Positions 41,615 to 50,887 of a DNA stretch of 64,000 nucleotides are shown piece by piece. The stretch comes from a methanogenic archaeon mixed culture ISO4-G1 (GTDB taxonomy: Archaea; Thermoplasmatota; Thermoplasmata; Methanomassiliicoccales; Methanomethylophilaceae), in contig CP013703.1 in NCBI GenBank assembly GCA_001563305.1, forward strand, positions 868,001 through 932,000. The letters run 5' to 3'. Position numbers and translations under genes: made by a program. Position 1 is the stretch's first letter. Each line of letters starts with the position of its first letter. The notes beneath the pieces are model-generated. The model was not told the DNA's origin. It saw only the letters and a program-made list of their open reading frames with translations, and did not search any database.

Positions 41615-42250
41615 TCAGCGCTTGAGGAACGAGAAACGGGACTTTCTCACGTTGCCGTCCTTGTCGAACTTCTCGCGCATAAGACGGTCGTAGTTGTCCT
41701 TGATCTTCTTGTCCGCAGGCTTGAGCTCCATCAGGATCTCCAGCTCCTCCTTCGCCTTCTGATAGTCCTTCAGGTCGTTCAGGAGGAGGGCGGCGTAGTT
41801 CTGGTGGTACTCGTACCTGTTGGGCGACAGCTCGATCGCCTTCTCGTAGTATTCTGCGGCCTTCTTGAAATCAATCATCTGATTCCTGAGGAACCTGGCA
41901 TACTCGTTGTACATATCGGCGGAGGGATTGACCTCCAGCAGCTTCCTGAACTTCTCGTCGGTCTGGACGTTGTACTTCTTGTACTGCGAGGATACCGCGA
42001 CCTGGGCCAGGATGGCATCTGTATAACCCGGATCGATGTCAAGGATGACCTCCAGCTGCATTAGGCCGTACTCGATGTCCTTGAGCCCGTAGATGATGTG
42101 CTGCGCAAGCTGGAGCCTCACCTTGCAGTTGTGGGGATCGGTCTTGAGGTACTCCTCGAGGGTGTTCACCGCTCCCTGCGGGTTACCGCTCTCGAACTGC
42201 CTCTTCGCTCTGCTGCATGCATCGTACTCGGGGTCGCTGCTCATCAGCAC
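41615..42250 (-). CDS. tetratricopeptide-repeat protein
   Basis: 211 residues made of about five TPR-like helical pairs; clearest are the ESGNPQGAVNTLEEYLKTDP unit and the FKKAAEYYEKAIELSPNRYE unit. It is soluble with a basic C terminus and probably a protein-protein adaptor. The partner is not known. Two candidate ATGs lie two codons apart at the start; the first is used here. Confidence 0.8.
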   Translation of the reverse strand: MLMSSDPEYDACSRAKRQFESGNPQGAVNTLEEYLKTDPHNCKVRLQLAQHIIYGLKDIEYGLMQLEVILDIDPGYTDAILAQVAVSSQYKKYNVQTDEKFRKLLEVNPSADMYNEYARFLRNQMIDFKKAAEYYEKAIELSPNRYEYHQNYAALLLNDLKDYQKAKEELEILMELKPADKKIKDNYDRLMREKFDKDGNVRKSRFSFLKR

Positions 42251-42303
42251 CGCATGTCCTCACAGACTAAAATGGCTTATCCTCGTTCACCTTTCTGCCT
42301 TGC

Positions 42304-42717
42304 ATGGGAATAGCACTGAAATTCCTCTGCGGAATACTGATGACCTTGGCGTACGTCGTTGTCGTTCCGTATGTGACCGATACGTACATTACACCGTACA
42401 TCATCGAATTCGTCGGGGACAATTCGTTCCTGTTCATCGGAACAGAGACCCTGATACAGATACTAATGTTCCTTGTCCTGATCGCCTTCATCCTCCTTCT
42501 CGGAGGCGGCGCCGTCCTTAGATGGTGCGGGATATTCGGTGTCCTCGGAATGATCGTGGCATACTGGCTGCTCGGCGATGTGACCAAGGCCACCATCCCA
42601 GTCATCTCCCTGATAATCGTCTACTTCCTCCTGCTCCCCTTCAAGATCAGCAAGAAGGCGAAGGAGGACAGGAAGGAGCTGAAGAAGAAGATCAAGGAAC
42701 GCAGATCCAAACACTGA
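42304..42717 (+). CDS. small multi-spanning membrane protein
   Basis: 137 residues with four hydrophobic segments (about 5-25, 48-68, 70-90, 93-113) and a strongly basic C-terminal tail of about 20 residues rich in Lys, which by the positive-inside rule is cytosolic. I recognise no family. Divergent from the TPR gene, 104 bp before the BchI-like gene. Confidence 0.68.
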   Translation: MGIALKFLCGILMTLAYVVVVPYVTDTYITPYIIEFVGDNSFLFIGTETLIQILMFLVLIAFILLLGGGAVLRWCGIFGVLGMIVAYWLLGDVTKATIPVISLIIVYFLLLPFKISKKAKEDRKELKKKIKERRSKH

Positions 42718-42820
42718 AACCATTAATCTGGGCCTCGGGCATTCGGGGCCATTTATCCATTCCAACATCCATTATATCCTAGCATCCTGTTACATACTCT
42801 AATTGTCTAGGAGCTCGGCC

Positions 42821-43858
42821 ATGTCAGAGAAAGAGGTCAACCTGCAGTTCCCCTTCGTCCGCATAGTTGGACAGGAGGATATGAAGCGCGCACTGTTGTT
42901 GAATATCATCGATCCAGGGATCGGGGGCGTGCTGCTCAGAGGGGAGAAGGGTACGGCCAAATCCACCACCGTGCGTTCCCTAACGCAGATCCTCCCGGAG
43001 GTCAACGCCATAGAGGGATGCCAGTTCCACTGCAACCCCGACAACCAGAGATACCTCTGCGAGGACTGCAAGAAAAAGATGGAATCCGGCAAGTACAATG
43101 TCATAAAACGCAACATGCAGGTGGTGGAGCTCCCGCTCAACGCCACCGAGGACCGTATCTCCGGAAGCCTGGACATCGAACATGTCCTCCGCACCGGGGA
43201 GAGGAAATACGAGGGAGGTGTGCTGGCACAGGCCAACGGCAACCTTCTGTACGTCGACGAGGTCAATCTCCTGGACGACCATATCGTCGACCTGCTTCTG
43301 GATTCAGCGGCGATGGGCCGCAACTTCGTCGAGAGGGAAGGGATCTCGTACTCCCACCCTGCCAAGTTCGTACTCATCGGTTCCATGAACCCCGAGGAGG
43401 GAACGCTCCGCCCCCAGCTCATGGACCGTTTCGGAATGTGCGTCGAGATCAAGAGCGAGAGGGACCCTCAGGTCAGGGTCGAGGTCATCAAACGCAGGCT
43501 CGCGTTCGATGCGGATCCCGAAGGATACACCGAGGCCTGCAAGGCCGACACCGAGGAGCTCAAGCAGAGGATCGCCCGCGCAAAGGAACTCGTCGGCAAG
43601 ATCGATGTCCCTGACAACGTCCTGAACGCCATCGCGATGGTCTCCATCGGATTCGTCATGGAAGGGCACCGTGCCGATATCGCCATGATACGCGCCGCCA
43701 AGGCAAATGCCGCACTCGACGGCAGGACGAAGATCGAGTTCAAGGACATCTCCACTACGGCGCCGCTCATCCTGCGCCACCGTCTCAAGTCCGGTCCGTT
43801 CGAGGAGGCCAACTTCCGCCAGAACGAGCTGGATTCCATCATCAGGGGGTATCTGTAA
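42821..43858 (+). CDS. AAA+ ATPase, magnesium-chelatase I subunit-like
   Basis: 345 residues from ATG 42821 (MSEKEVNLQFPF). Walker A is RGEKGTAKSTTVR near residue 37, LYVDEVNLLDDHIVD is Walker B, GSMNPEEGTLRPQLMDRFG the sensor region, and RVEVIKRRLAFD the lid. A CxC-rich insert (CQFHCNP...CEDC) resembles that in BchI-type subunits. It drives metal insertion into a tetrapyrrole with a VWA partner and a large subunit; no CobN/BchH gene is in this window. Ends in TAA and is followed by its partner after 20 bp. Confidence 0.87.
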   Translation: MSEKEVNLQFPFVRIVGQEDMKRALLLNIIDPGIGGVLLRGEKGTAKSTTVRSLTQILPEVNAIEGCQFHCNPDNQRYLCEDCKKKMESGKYNVIKRNMQVVELPLNATEDRISGSLDIEHVLRTGERKYEGGVLAQANGNLLYVDEVNLLDDHIVDLLLDSAAMGRNFVEREGISYSHPAKFVLIGSMNPEEGTLRPQLMDRFGMCVEIKSERDPQVRVEVIKRRLAFDADPEGYTEACKADTEELKQRIARAKELVGKIDVPDNVLNAIAMVSIGFVMEGHRADIAMIRAAKANAALDGRTKIEFKDISTTAPLILRHRLKSGPFEEANFRQNELDSIIRGYL

Positions 43859-43878
43859 TCCTAAGGCCGGAAGAGTTC

Positions 43879-45699
43879 GTGGGGATGGAAGACTCCCTGC
43901 GCGCTCTAGAGTGCCTGATGTGCAATCCCGACCTCCACGGACTCCTAATCAAGGGTCCCGCAGGATCCGGGAAATCCGCACTGATCCATTCGTTCTCCAG
44001 CGCATATACTGGAAAGAAGGCACTCGTCATCCCCCAGAACATAACCGACGAACAGCTGTTCGGGACCATAGACCTGGAGGAGGTCCTGGCCACCGGGAAC
44101 ATGTCCTTCGAGCCAGGACTTCTCGGGAAGGAGGACGGGATACTCCTGGTGGACGACGTTAACCTGCTACCGCGCAACATGTCCCTGGCACTCATGGATT
44201 CGGTCCACAGGGGCAGGGTCCACATCGAGAGGGAGGGATTGTCAGTCTCATACCCATGCAGGGTCAAGGTCGTGGCCACGGCCAACGACCGCGAGCAGCC
44301 TCTGAACTCGGCCGTGAACGACCTGTTCGACATGTGCGTCGTCCTGGCGAGGGAACCTGACCAGGAGAAGCGTGTCGCCGTGATGAGGAACGTCATGGGC
44401 GAGTCGCAGGACGAACTGGGGCAGGATCAGGATCTCGTCGACAGGATCAACGTCGGCAAGGCAAACATCAAGAATGTTGGTATCTCAGACGACATGCTGA
44501 GCGTCATAGTGAAGGTGTGCGACGAATACGGCACGCAGGGCCTTCGCGGAGAGCTCTCGGCGGCCAGCGTCGCTCGGGCCTCGGCCGCCTTGGACGGCCG
44601 CCGCGAAGTGGAGAGCCAGGATGTGGAGTTCGCACTCAAGGTCTGCGTCCCGCACCGCCGCACCAGGGCCAAGAAGAAGGAAAAGGAGGAGAAGGAGGAC
44701 AGGGTCCTGTTCTATCCCAACAACATCCTGAAGAAATACCTCACCAGGGAGAAACCCAAACCCAAGGAGAAGAAGGTCCAGGATATGACCGAGGAGGAGC
44801 TCTCCGAGGAGAACGTCAGTTCCGCTGCTGACAGCGGTTCCTCCGAAAAGGATCCGGACGACGACGTGGTCTTCAACATGGCCAGCCTCTTCGATTCGAT
44901 AGACCTGCTGGAGGACAGCCGTAAGAAGAGGGGCATGGACACCCACCTGCTCCGCCGTTACATGAAGGACACGGGAAGGGACGGAAGATACGTGTCGTCA
45001 CGTCACGCCGAGAACACCACCGACGATCTGGCCATCGATGCCACCATCCGCTATGCCGCACCCTACCAGAAGAAGAGAAGGGAGAGCACCGGGAGGGATG
45101 GGGTCATAATCATGCCGTCGGACCTCAGGCAGAAGGTCAGGGAGAGGCACACCTCATGCATGTTCTTCTTCATGATCGATAACAGTGGTTCGCTGATAAT
45201 CAGGGCCAGGATGAGAGCCGTCAAGGCGGCAATCATGTCGATGCTGACCGACCATTACATCCGCAGGGACAGCGTCGCGATAATGACATTCAACCAGGAC
45301 TACATCAGGATGCTGCTTTCTCCCACCCGTTCGGTGGGCGGGGTCCAGAAGGTCATCGAGGACATCCCTGCCGGTTCCAAGACACCGCTCTCGGGTGCGT
45401 TGGTTTACATGCACGAGTATGTGGGCCAGTATCTGAGGAAGCATCCTGCCGATGTGGCCTTCGTCGTGCTTATGACGGATGCCGACGCGAACATCTCCAT
45501 CGATCCGGACAAGGATCCGTTCGAGGAGGCCCTGGAGATCGCCTCCCGCATCCGCATGGACCGCCTGGAATGCGCCATGGTCGACATCAAGGTCTCCAAC
45601 CAGGTCAACGATAAGGCAAGGAAGCTGGCCTATGCTCTTCAGGCACCGTATTACAAGATAGAGGATCTGAAATCCTCGGAAGAGATCCTCAACAGATGA
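43879..45699 (+). CDS. AAA+/VWA protein, magnesium-chelatase D subunit-like
   Basis: 606 residues from GTG 43879. The stretch LRPEEFVG just upstream is in frame and looks coding but has no ATG/GTG/TTG, so the true start is uncertain. The AAA+ part at 1-250 has Walker A KGPAGSGKSAL and LLVDDVNLLPRN. A low-complexity charged linker spans 260-345. A von Willebrand A domain at about 425-600 carries the MIDAS motif D434-N-S-G-S438. It pairs with the I subunit next door as in cobalt or magnesium chelatases. Confidence 0.85.
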   Translation: MGMEDSLRALECLMCNPDLHGLLIKGPAGSGKSALIHSFSSAYTGKKALVIPQNITDEQLFGTIDLEEVLATGNMSFEPGLLGKEDGILLVDDVNLLPRNMSLALMDSVHRGRVHIEREGLSVSYPCRVKVVATANDREQPLNSAVNDLFDMCVVLAREPDQEKRVAVMRNVMGESQDELGQDQDLVDRINVGKANIKNVGISDDMLSVIVKVCDEYGTQGLRGELSAASVARASAALDGRREVESQDVEFALKVCVPHRRTRAKKKEKEEKEDRVLFYPNNILKKYLTREKPKPKEKKVQDMTEEELSEENVSSAADSGSSEKDPDDDVVFNMASLFDSIDLLEDSRKKRGMDTHLLRRYMKDTGRDGRYVSSRHAENTTDDLAIDATIRYAAPYQKKRRESTGRDGVIIMPSDLRQKVRERHTSCMFFFMIDNSGSLIIRARMRAVKAAIMSMLTDHYIRRDSVAIMTFNQDYIRMLLSPTRSVGGVQKVIEDIPAGSKTPLSGALVYMHEYVGQYLRKHPADVAFVVLMTDADANISIDPDKDPFEEALEIASRIRMDRLECAMVDIKVSNQVNDKARKLAYALQAPYYKIEDLKSSEEILNR

Positions 45700-45756
45700 T
45701 GATCCGGCATCCGCCGAGCATCGTCTATTATATCGTTCAAAGCCATAGCCACGCTT

Positions 45757-46911
45757 ATGGCAGACCCTTCTAGCCTCAAGAACCGCGGGAAGACCAAGGC
45801 CGACGCCGAAGAGCGTCGCAAGGCAGCCGAGGAATACACCGGTACCGAACTGAGGTCCATCTCGAACTACGGATTCGAGCCAGAGCTCGCATCGAAGAAC
45901 ATCGAGAATATGATCGGTACCGTCCAGATCCCGCTTGGATACGCCGGGCCCATGCGGATCAACGGCGAGTACGCGGAAGGGGATTTCCTTGTCCCCCTGG
46001 CCACCACCGAGGGGGCACTTGTGGCATCGATATCGAGAGGCATGTCCGTGATCAACGCGGCAGGAGGTGCCGACACGATGGTGTTCATGGACGCCATGAC
46101 GAGGGCACCGGTCCTGCAGGTGGACGGGATCAACCACTCCAAGGAGGTCATGCTGTGGATAGAATCCAATCTTGATGCCATAGACGAGGCCGTTGCCGGA
46201 ACTACATCCCACGGGAAGCTGAAGGACATCGAGTTCTTCCCCGACGGGAGGAACCTATACCTCAGGCTCTCTTTCGAGACCGGTGACGCGATGGGTATGA
46301 ACATGGCCACCATCGCTTCGGAGGCAGTATGCAGGCTCATCGAGAAGAACACCGGTGCCAAGATGGTCTCCGTCTCCGGCAACATGTGCTCCGACAAGAA
46401 GCCCGCCGCGATCAACATGATCTCGGGGAGGGGCAAGACGGTGATCGCCGAAGCCACCATCCCCAAGGAGATAGTCGAGGAGAAGCTGCACACAACAGCC
46501 GAGGCAATCGCCGATACGAACTACAGGAAGAACCTCGTCGGAAGCAGCATGTCTGGCACTTTAGGTGCTAACGCACACGCGGCCAACATGGTCGCCGCCC
46601 TGTACATCGCCACGGGACAGGATCCCGCACAGGTCGTAGGAGGAAGCATGACCCTCACCACATGCGAATGCATCGACGGGGACCTGTACATCTGCGTACG
46701 TATGCCTGCGGTCGAGGTCGGTACGGTGGGAGGAGGCACATCGCTCCCCTGCCAGAGAGAGGCGCTCTCGATGATCGGCTGCGTGGGCGACGGCAAGGCC
46801 AGGAAACTGGCCGAGATCGTTGCGGCCACCGTCCTTGCCGGGGAACTGTCCACATTGGCCGCCCAGGCCGCAGGACAGCTAGGACAGGCGCACAAGGCCC
46901 TCGGAAGATGA
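45757..46911 (+). CDS. hmgA: 3-hydroxy-3-methylglutaryl-CoA reductase
   Basis: 384 residues, a class I archaeal-size enzyme. It has ENMIGTVQIPLGYAGPM near residue 50, TTEGALVAS, MDAMTRAP, FETGDAMGMNMATIA, NMCSDKKPA with the catalytic Lys, ANMVAALYIATGQD and GTVGGGTSLPCQ. It makes mevalonate from HMG-CoA with NAD(P)H for isoprenoid ether lipids. A TATA-like TCTATTATATCG lies about 27-38 bp upstream (45722-45733). No membrane anchor, as usual in archaea. Confidence 0.96.
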   Translation: MADPSSLKNRGKTKADAEERRKAAEEYTGTELRSISNYGFEPELASKNIENMIGTVQIPLGYAGPMRINGEYAEGDFLVPLATTEGALVASISRGMSVINAAGGADTMVFMDAMTRAPVLQVDGINHSKEVMLWIESNLDAIDEAVAGTTSHGKLKDIEFFPDGRNLYLRLSFETGDAMGMNMATIASEAVCRLIEKNTGAKMVSVSGNMCSDKKPAAINMISGRGKTVIAEATIPKEIVEEKLHTTAEAIADTNYRKNLVGSSMSGTLGANAHAANMVAALYIATGQDPAQVVGGSMTLTTCECIDGDLYICVRMPAVEVGTVGGGTSLPCQREALSMIGCVGDGKARKLAEIVAATVLAGELSTLAAQAAGQLGQAHKALGR

Positions 46912-46967
46912 GGGCCAGCGTCGCGCTTCCCTTAATTATTATTTATAGGCAGAGATATCGAGGTCTC

Positions 46968-48626
46968 ATGCCTGTCATAAACTTCAAGTACAGCGATCTG
47001 TGCTCCATCATCGGCCAGGAGATCCCCATGGAGACCCTGACCGCAAGGATCCCGATGATCGGTGCCGACATCGAGCATGCCGAGGCCGGCTGCGACGACA
47101 TGTCGGTAGAATTCTTCCCGGACCGCCCGGACCTGTACAGCGTCGAGGGTACCGCCAGAGGGCTGAAGGCCTTCCTCGGGCTCGAGACCGGAATGAAGAC
47201 CTATCCCGTCAAGGAATCGGGGATGGATGTTTTCATCGATGAATCCGTCAGCAGCGTCAGACCCTACTTCCTCTGCGGGATAGTAAAGGGCGTGGACATA
47301 GACGATGCCACCCTGAAGTCCATCATGGAGATGCAGGAGAAACTGCACACCACCATCGGAAGGAAGAGGAAGAAGCTGGCGATAGGCATACACGACCTGG
47401 ACAAGGTCAAGGCACCGTTCACATACAAGGCCGTGGACCCGCACTCGATAAGGTTCGTGCCCCTCGCCAAGACCGAGGAGATGGATCTCGAGGAGATCCT
47501 GACCAAGCACGAGAAGGGCAGGGACTACGCCCATCTGGTCAGGGACTACGAGAAGTACCCGATCATCCTGGACAAGGACGGGAATGTCCTTTCGTTCCCG
47601 CCGATCATCAACGGTTCACTCACCACGGTCACCACCGAGACCCGCAACCTCTTCGTCGATGTGACAGGATTCGACAGGAAAGCGGTCAAGGGTGCCCTGG
47701 ACATCATCTGCTCGGCACTGGCCGAGCGTGGCGGATCTATCGAATCCGTCACCATGCATTCGGGCAAGGACGTGTTCCAGTCCCCCGACCTCACACCGGC
47801 CGAATACAGCATCTCCGCAGAGGAGTGCAACAGGCAGCTCGGTACTAGTCTCTCATCCGAGGACATGGTCAAGGCCCTCCAGAGGATGGGGATGGATGCT
47901 TCCGCGGACGGGGACAAGGTCAACGTCACCGTTCCCCCGTACAGGCTGGATATCATGCACAAGGTCGACATCTTCGAGGATGTGGCCATCGGTTACGGTT
48001 TCGAGAACTTCGGAGGAAAATACTCTGTCACGCAGACCCATGGCGGTCTGGAACCGGTCAACTCGTTCTCCGAGAACCTCAGGGACGTCATGGTCGGTCT
48101 CGGCTTCATGGAGGTCATGACCCTCACGCTCATCAACGACAGGGACGAGTTCCAGATCTCCAGGCTTCCCAGGATCGACAACGTCAGGGTCCTGAACCCC
48201 GCCACGGAGGACGTCACATGCCTGAGGTCCTATCTCACGCCCAGCCTCGTCAATATCCTGAGACACAACAAACACCGCGACCTCCCCCAGAGGATCTTCG
48301 AGATCGGGAACGTCGTGGTCGACAATCTCACGCGCATACACCTGTGCGCCATGTACACTGCATCGAGGGTCTCCTTCACCGAGATCAAGTCCGTGACGGA
48401 GTCGGCGCTCAGGGAGATGGGCTGCGAGTACGAACTCAGGCCAACGGACATCGGGACCTTCGTCAACGGAAGGGGAGCCGAGGTCCTCTACAAGGGCAAG
48501 CCCATCGGGATGTTCGGCGAGATAGCCATCGAGGTCGTCACCGGATACGAGATCACACACCCGGTCGCATTCCTGGAGCTTGACCTCGAACCGATCATCG
48601 AGGACCACAGGAGCACAATGTTCTGA
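46968..48626 (+). CDS. pheT: phenylalanine-tRNA ligase beta subunit
   Basis: 552 residues from ATG 46968 (MPVINFKYSDLCSIIG), the archaeal/eukaryal-type PheT without the bacterial EMAP domain. FFPDRPDLYSVEGTARG is the B1/B3-like start, TVPPYRLDIMHKVDIFEDVAIGYG the B5 region, and the C-terminal part is the catalytic-like fold with LRSYLTPSLVNIL. It charges tRNA-Phe with PheS, which is not in the window. TATA-like TTATTTATAGG lies at 46939-46949. The open frame extends upstream inside hmgA but has no support. Confidence 0.94.
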   Translation: MPVINFKYSDLCSIIGQEIPMETLTARIPMIGADIEHAEAGCDDMSVEFFPDRPDLYSVEGTARGLKAFLGLETGMKTYPVKESGMDVFIDESVSSVRPYFLCGIVKGVDIDDATLKSIMEMQEKLHTTIGRKRKKLAIGIHDLDKVKAPFTYKAVDPHSIRFVPLAKTEEMDLEEILTKHEKGRDYAHLVRDYEKYPIILDKDGNVLSFPPIINGSLTTVTTETRNLFVDVTGFDRKAVKGALDIICSALAERGGSIESVTMHSGKDVFQSPDLTPAEYSISAEECNRQLGTSLSSEDMVKALQRMGMDASADGDKVNVTVPPYRLDIMHKVDIFEDVAIGYGFENFGGKYSVTQTHGGLEPVNSFSENLRDVMVGLGFMEVMTLTLINDRDEFQISRLPRIDNVRVLNPATEDVTCLRSYLTPSLVNILRHNKHRDLPQRIFEIGNVVVDNLTRIHLCAMYTASRVSFTEIKSVTESALREMGCEYELRPTDIGTFVNGRGAEVLYKGKPIGMFGEIAIEVVTGYEITHPVAFLELDLEPIIEDHRSTMF

Positions 48627-48634
48627 GGGATACC

Positions 48635-49093
48635 ATGGAGACAGGAGACAGATTCCCGGATTTCGTCCTCCAGGACGACAACGGCCAGACTTTCGACAGC
48701 AAGACTCTGAAGGGCAAGAGGTACGTCATCTACTTCTATCCCAAGGACAACACCTCAGGATGCACCAGGGAGGCCGTGGCATTCTCCGAGAACCTCTCGG
48801 AGTTCGAGAAGCTCGGAATCCCGGTCATAGGGGTCAGCAAGGATTCGGTTGCCTCGCACAGGAAGTTCATAGATTCGAAGGACCTGAAGATCAAGCTGCT
48901 CAGCGATCCTGAACACACCCTTCTGGAATCCTCCGGTGCATGGGGAACCAAGATCATGTACGGGAAGGAGACCACTGGCACCATAAGGTCCACATTCATC
49001 GTAGGTGCCGACGGGAAGGTCGAGGCCGCATGGAAGAAGGTCAAGGTCGACGGCCACGTGGAGAAGGTCCTCGAGAAGGCCAGATCCCTCTGA
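48635..49093 (+). CDS. bcp: peroxiredoxin (Bcp/PrxQ family), one-cysteine type
   Basis: 152 residues. The peroxidatic Cys43 is in YPKDNTSGCTREAV. The resolving cysteine usual five residues later (CxxxxC) is Val48, and I see no other cysteine in the protein, so it must work as a 1-Cys enzyme with an external thiol. It reduces hydrogen or organic peroxides. It follows pheT after 8 bp, with its stop abutting the convergent oxidase gene. Confidence 0.9.
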   Translation: METGDRFPDFVLQDDNGQTFDSKTLKGKRYVIYFYPKDNTSGCTREAVAFSENLSEFEKLGIPVIGVSKDSVASHRKFIDSKDLKIKLLSDPEHTLLESSGAWGTKIMYGKETTGTIRSTFIVGADGKVEAAWKKVKVDGHVEKVLEKARSL

Positions 49094-49942
49094 TCAGAGA
49101 AGATTGCCGATATTCAGGATGTAATTGGTATCGAGGATTTCCTTGATCCTCCTCACCTCATCGACTCCTTTCTGGCCGCATCTCTCCTTGATCAATCCGT
49201 TCCTCAGCTTGCCGGATTCTACAGTCTCGGTATCCGTGACCGAATCCGACAGGTAGACGTCGGCCTCGGTTATGATGCCGAATATCCCCTCGGAACCGAC
49301 GAACAGGTCTATCAGGTCCATGTTCTCTGAGAAAAGAGGCCCGTTGTCACCGGTGGAATCGAAGCCTGGCAGATCGAAAGAGAAGTAGTTCCTTCCCGCC
49401 GGGAAGGTCATCCTCCTGCCGTCGGCCCTGTACTCGCCGCGTTCTATGGTCAGGAATGTGCTGTCGGAGAACACGACCTTGATCCTCCTGACGAACGGGC
49501 GGATACCAGAACGGTTGACCGCTATGCAACCGCCTACGGAATTGCCGGGGTCCGCCTTGACCGGGAACATCAGCCCGGACATGTCTGACACTTCGCCGTC
49601 ATCTATCGGCGGAACACCGGATTTGATAGAATTATTGAACATCGATACCGTGGTGCAGGGCAGCACCCTGAGGTATCTGCCATGGGCGTCCTCTCCCGCA
49701 CCTATGATGCCCGAGAGGTTCTCCATGGACATAACGTCCCCTCCGCACGGCACGGCGCCTCCCATGGAACCCATCCTCGTTCCCGAGATGGTGACCTTGG
49801 TGTTGCCCTTGCTGGAGTATCTTATGCCCTCTCTGAGCTCGGTCTCGTCGTTGGGAAGGATCACATTCTTGGCATGTCCCTGAAGGGACGACCTGTCCCT
49901 CATATACTTCGAATCTGACTGGATCCTTTCCCGTAAGAACAT
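49094..49942 (-). CDS. FAD-linked oxidase-family protein lacking the cap domain
   Basis: 282 residues. The FAD_binding_4 core is clear: KGNTKVTISGTRMGSMGGAVP, NSVGGCIAVNRSG and FVGSEGIFGIITEADVYLS match the GlcD/PCMH fold. Immediately after it the sequence jumps to KEILDTNYILNIGNLL, equivalent to the extreme C terminus (ILNPGK) of GlcD-like enzymes. The usual 200-residue substrate cap is therefore absent, with no stop or frameshift in between. It may use FAD with a different partner or be a reduced form. Stop abuts the peroxiredoxin gene. Confidence 0.8.
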   Translation of the reverse strand: MFLRERIQSDSKYMRDRSSLQGHAKNVILPNDETELREGIRYSSKGNTKVTISGTRMGSMGGAVPCGGDVMSMENLSGIIGAGEDAHGRYLRVLPCTTVSMFNNSIKSGVPPIDDGEVSDMSGLMFPVKADPGNSVGGCIAVNRSGIRPFVRRIKVVFSDSTFLTIERGEYRADGRRMTFPAGRNYFSFDLPGFDSTGDNGPLFSENMDLIDLFVGSEGIFGIITEADVYLSDSVTDTETVESGKLRNGLIKERCGQKGVDEVRRIKEILDTNYILNIGNLL

Positions 49943-50887
49943 TCACTCATCCCACAGACGCGGGACCATGGCCGCCATGACCGACTGCTCGGTCAGAGAT
50001 TTGCGGTCCAGAAGCCCCTTGCTCAATAACCCGATGGCGCCCTGCTTTTTGCCTATTTCGGTGTTCCCGTAGACTTCCTTCACGGCGTCGCCGACGGTCA
50101 TCCCCTCAAGGACCAGTTTCGAGATGGGATCTGGATATCTGAATCCGGAACCGTGTCCGTATGTGACCTTCCCGTCCTTCGATATGATCGTGCAGTGCTG
50201 AATGTCATAGAGGCCGTCCAGCATGCGGAACACGCCGGCCTCTATGCCCACCGCCATGTCATGGTCCTTAAGAGCGGCACGGGCGCGATTCTCCGAACCC
50301 TGGTGCGTCTGCTCCTCGAACGGCTGAGGAGGTACTCCGCTGGGGACATCCTCCGCCGTAATCCTGACTTCTCCGTATATCCTCTCCATGACGGAGCGGA
50401 CGGCCGCAACCTTGACTGGATTCGTGGAACCGACTGCGATGTCTGGCACATCCCTGTGTCCGCTGCGTCCGTAACATCCCTTCAATATCGATGACGCGCT
50501 GATCTTCGTACCGTCGTAGGCCATCCTGAGATCCACAACCGAGAGCTCCAGAGGTTTCAGGCCCCTTCTGGCCCTCTCCTCATTCACCTTCGTCCCGTTG
50601 GAAAGGGTCTCCTCCGAGACCACCAGAACATCGACGTCATCCATCATCGCCGCGGGGCCGTAGATATCATCAATTTCGAATATAGCGTACCTTCCCATTC
50701 CCTTCACAAAGGATTCCAGTTCCTTCCTGCGGACCTCCATGGGTGTGAAGGTATCCCTGCCATCTGCTGCCATGCGGTCCGAAGTTATGCCTATCCTGAC
50801 CTCGTCCCCCAGTTCGAACGCCCTTCTCAGAAGCGCCTTGTGGCCGTCATGGAGGATGTTGAACGTACCTGCTACAGCTGCGATCAT
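49943..50887 (-). CDS. fusion of CoaD-like pantetheine-phosphate adenylyltransferase and ITPase-like NTP phosphatase
   Basis: 314 residues from ATG 50887, which overlaps the upstream stop (ATGA). Residues 1-140 are an archaeal-type nucleotidyltransferase: GTFNILHDGHKALL with the HxGH motif, then GITSDRM and ISASSI. Residues 148-314 resemble the YjjX/DUF84 inosine/xanthosine triphosphatase (IAVGSTNPVKVAAV, AVGIEAGVF, GFRYPDP). Half one makes dephospho-CoA; half two would clean non-canonical nucleotides. The linkage implies one chain for both tasks. An ATG at 50902 is an alternative start. Confidence 0.86.
   Translation of the reverse strand: MIAAVAGTFNILHDGHKALLRRAFELGDEVRIGITSDRMAADGRDTFTPMEVRRKELESFVKGMGRYAIFEIDDIYGPAAMMDDVDVLVVSEETLSNGTKVNEERARRGLKPLELSVVDLRMAYDGTKISASSILKGCYGRSGHRDVPDIAVGSTNPVKVAAVRSVMERIYGEVRITAEDVPSGVPPQPFEEQTHQGSENRARAALKDHDMAVGIEAGVFRMLDGLYDIQHCTIISKDGKVTYGHGSGFRYPDPISKLVLEGMTVGDAVKEVYGNTEIGKKQGAIGLLSKGLLDRKSLTEQSVMAAMVPRLWDE

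Noticed and set aside
43840-43878. Earlier start for the BchD-like gene
   Set aside because: The LRPEEFVG stretch is in frame but has no ATG, GTG or TTG, so I kept GTG 43879 and marked the start uncertain.
49094-49942. Frameshift explaining the short FAD oxidase
   Set aside because: Core and tail motifs are in one phase with no stop between them; there is no room in the flanks for the missing domain.
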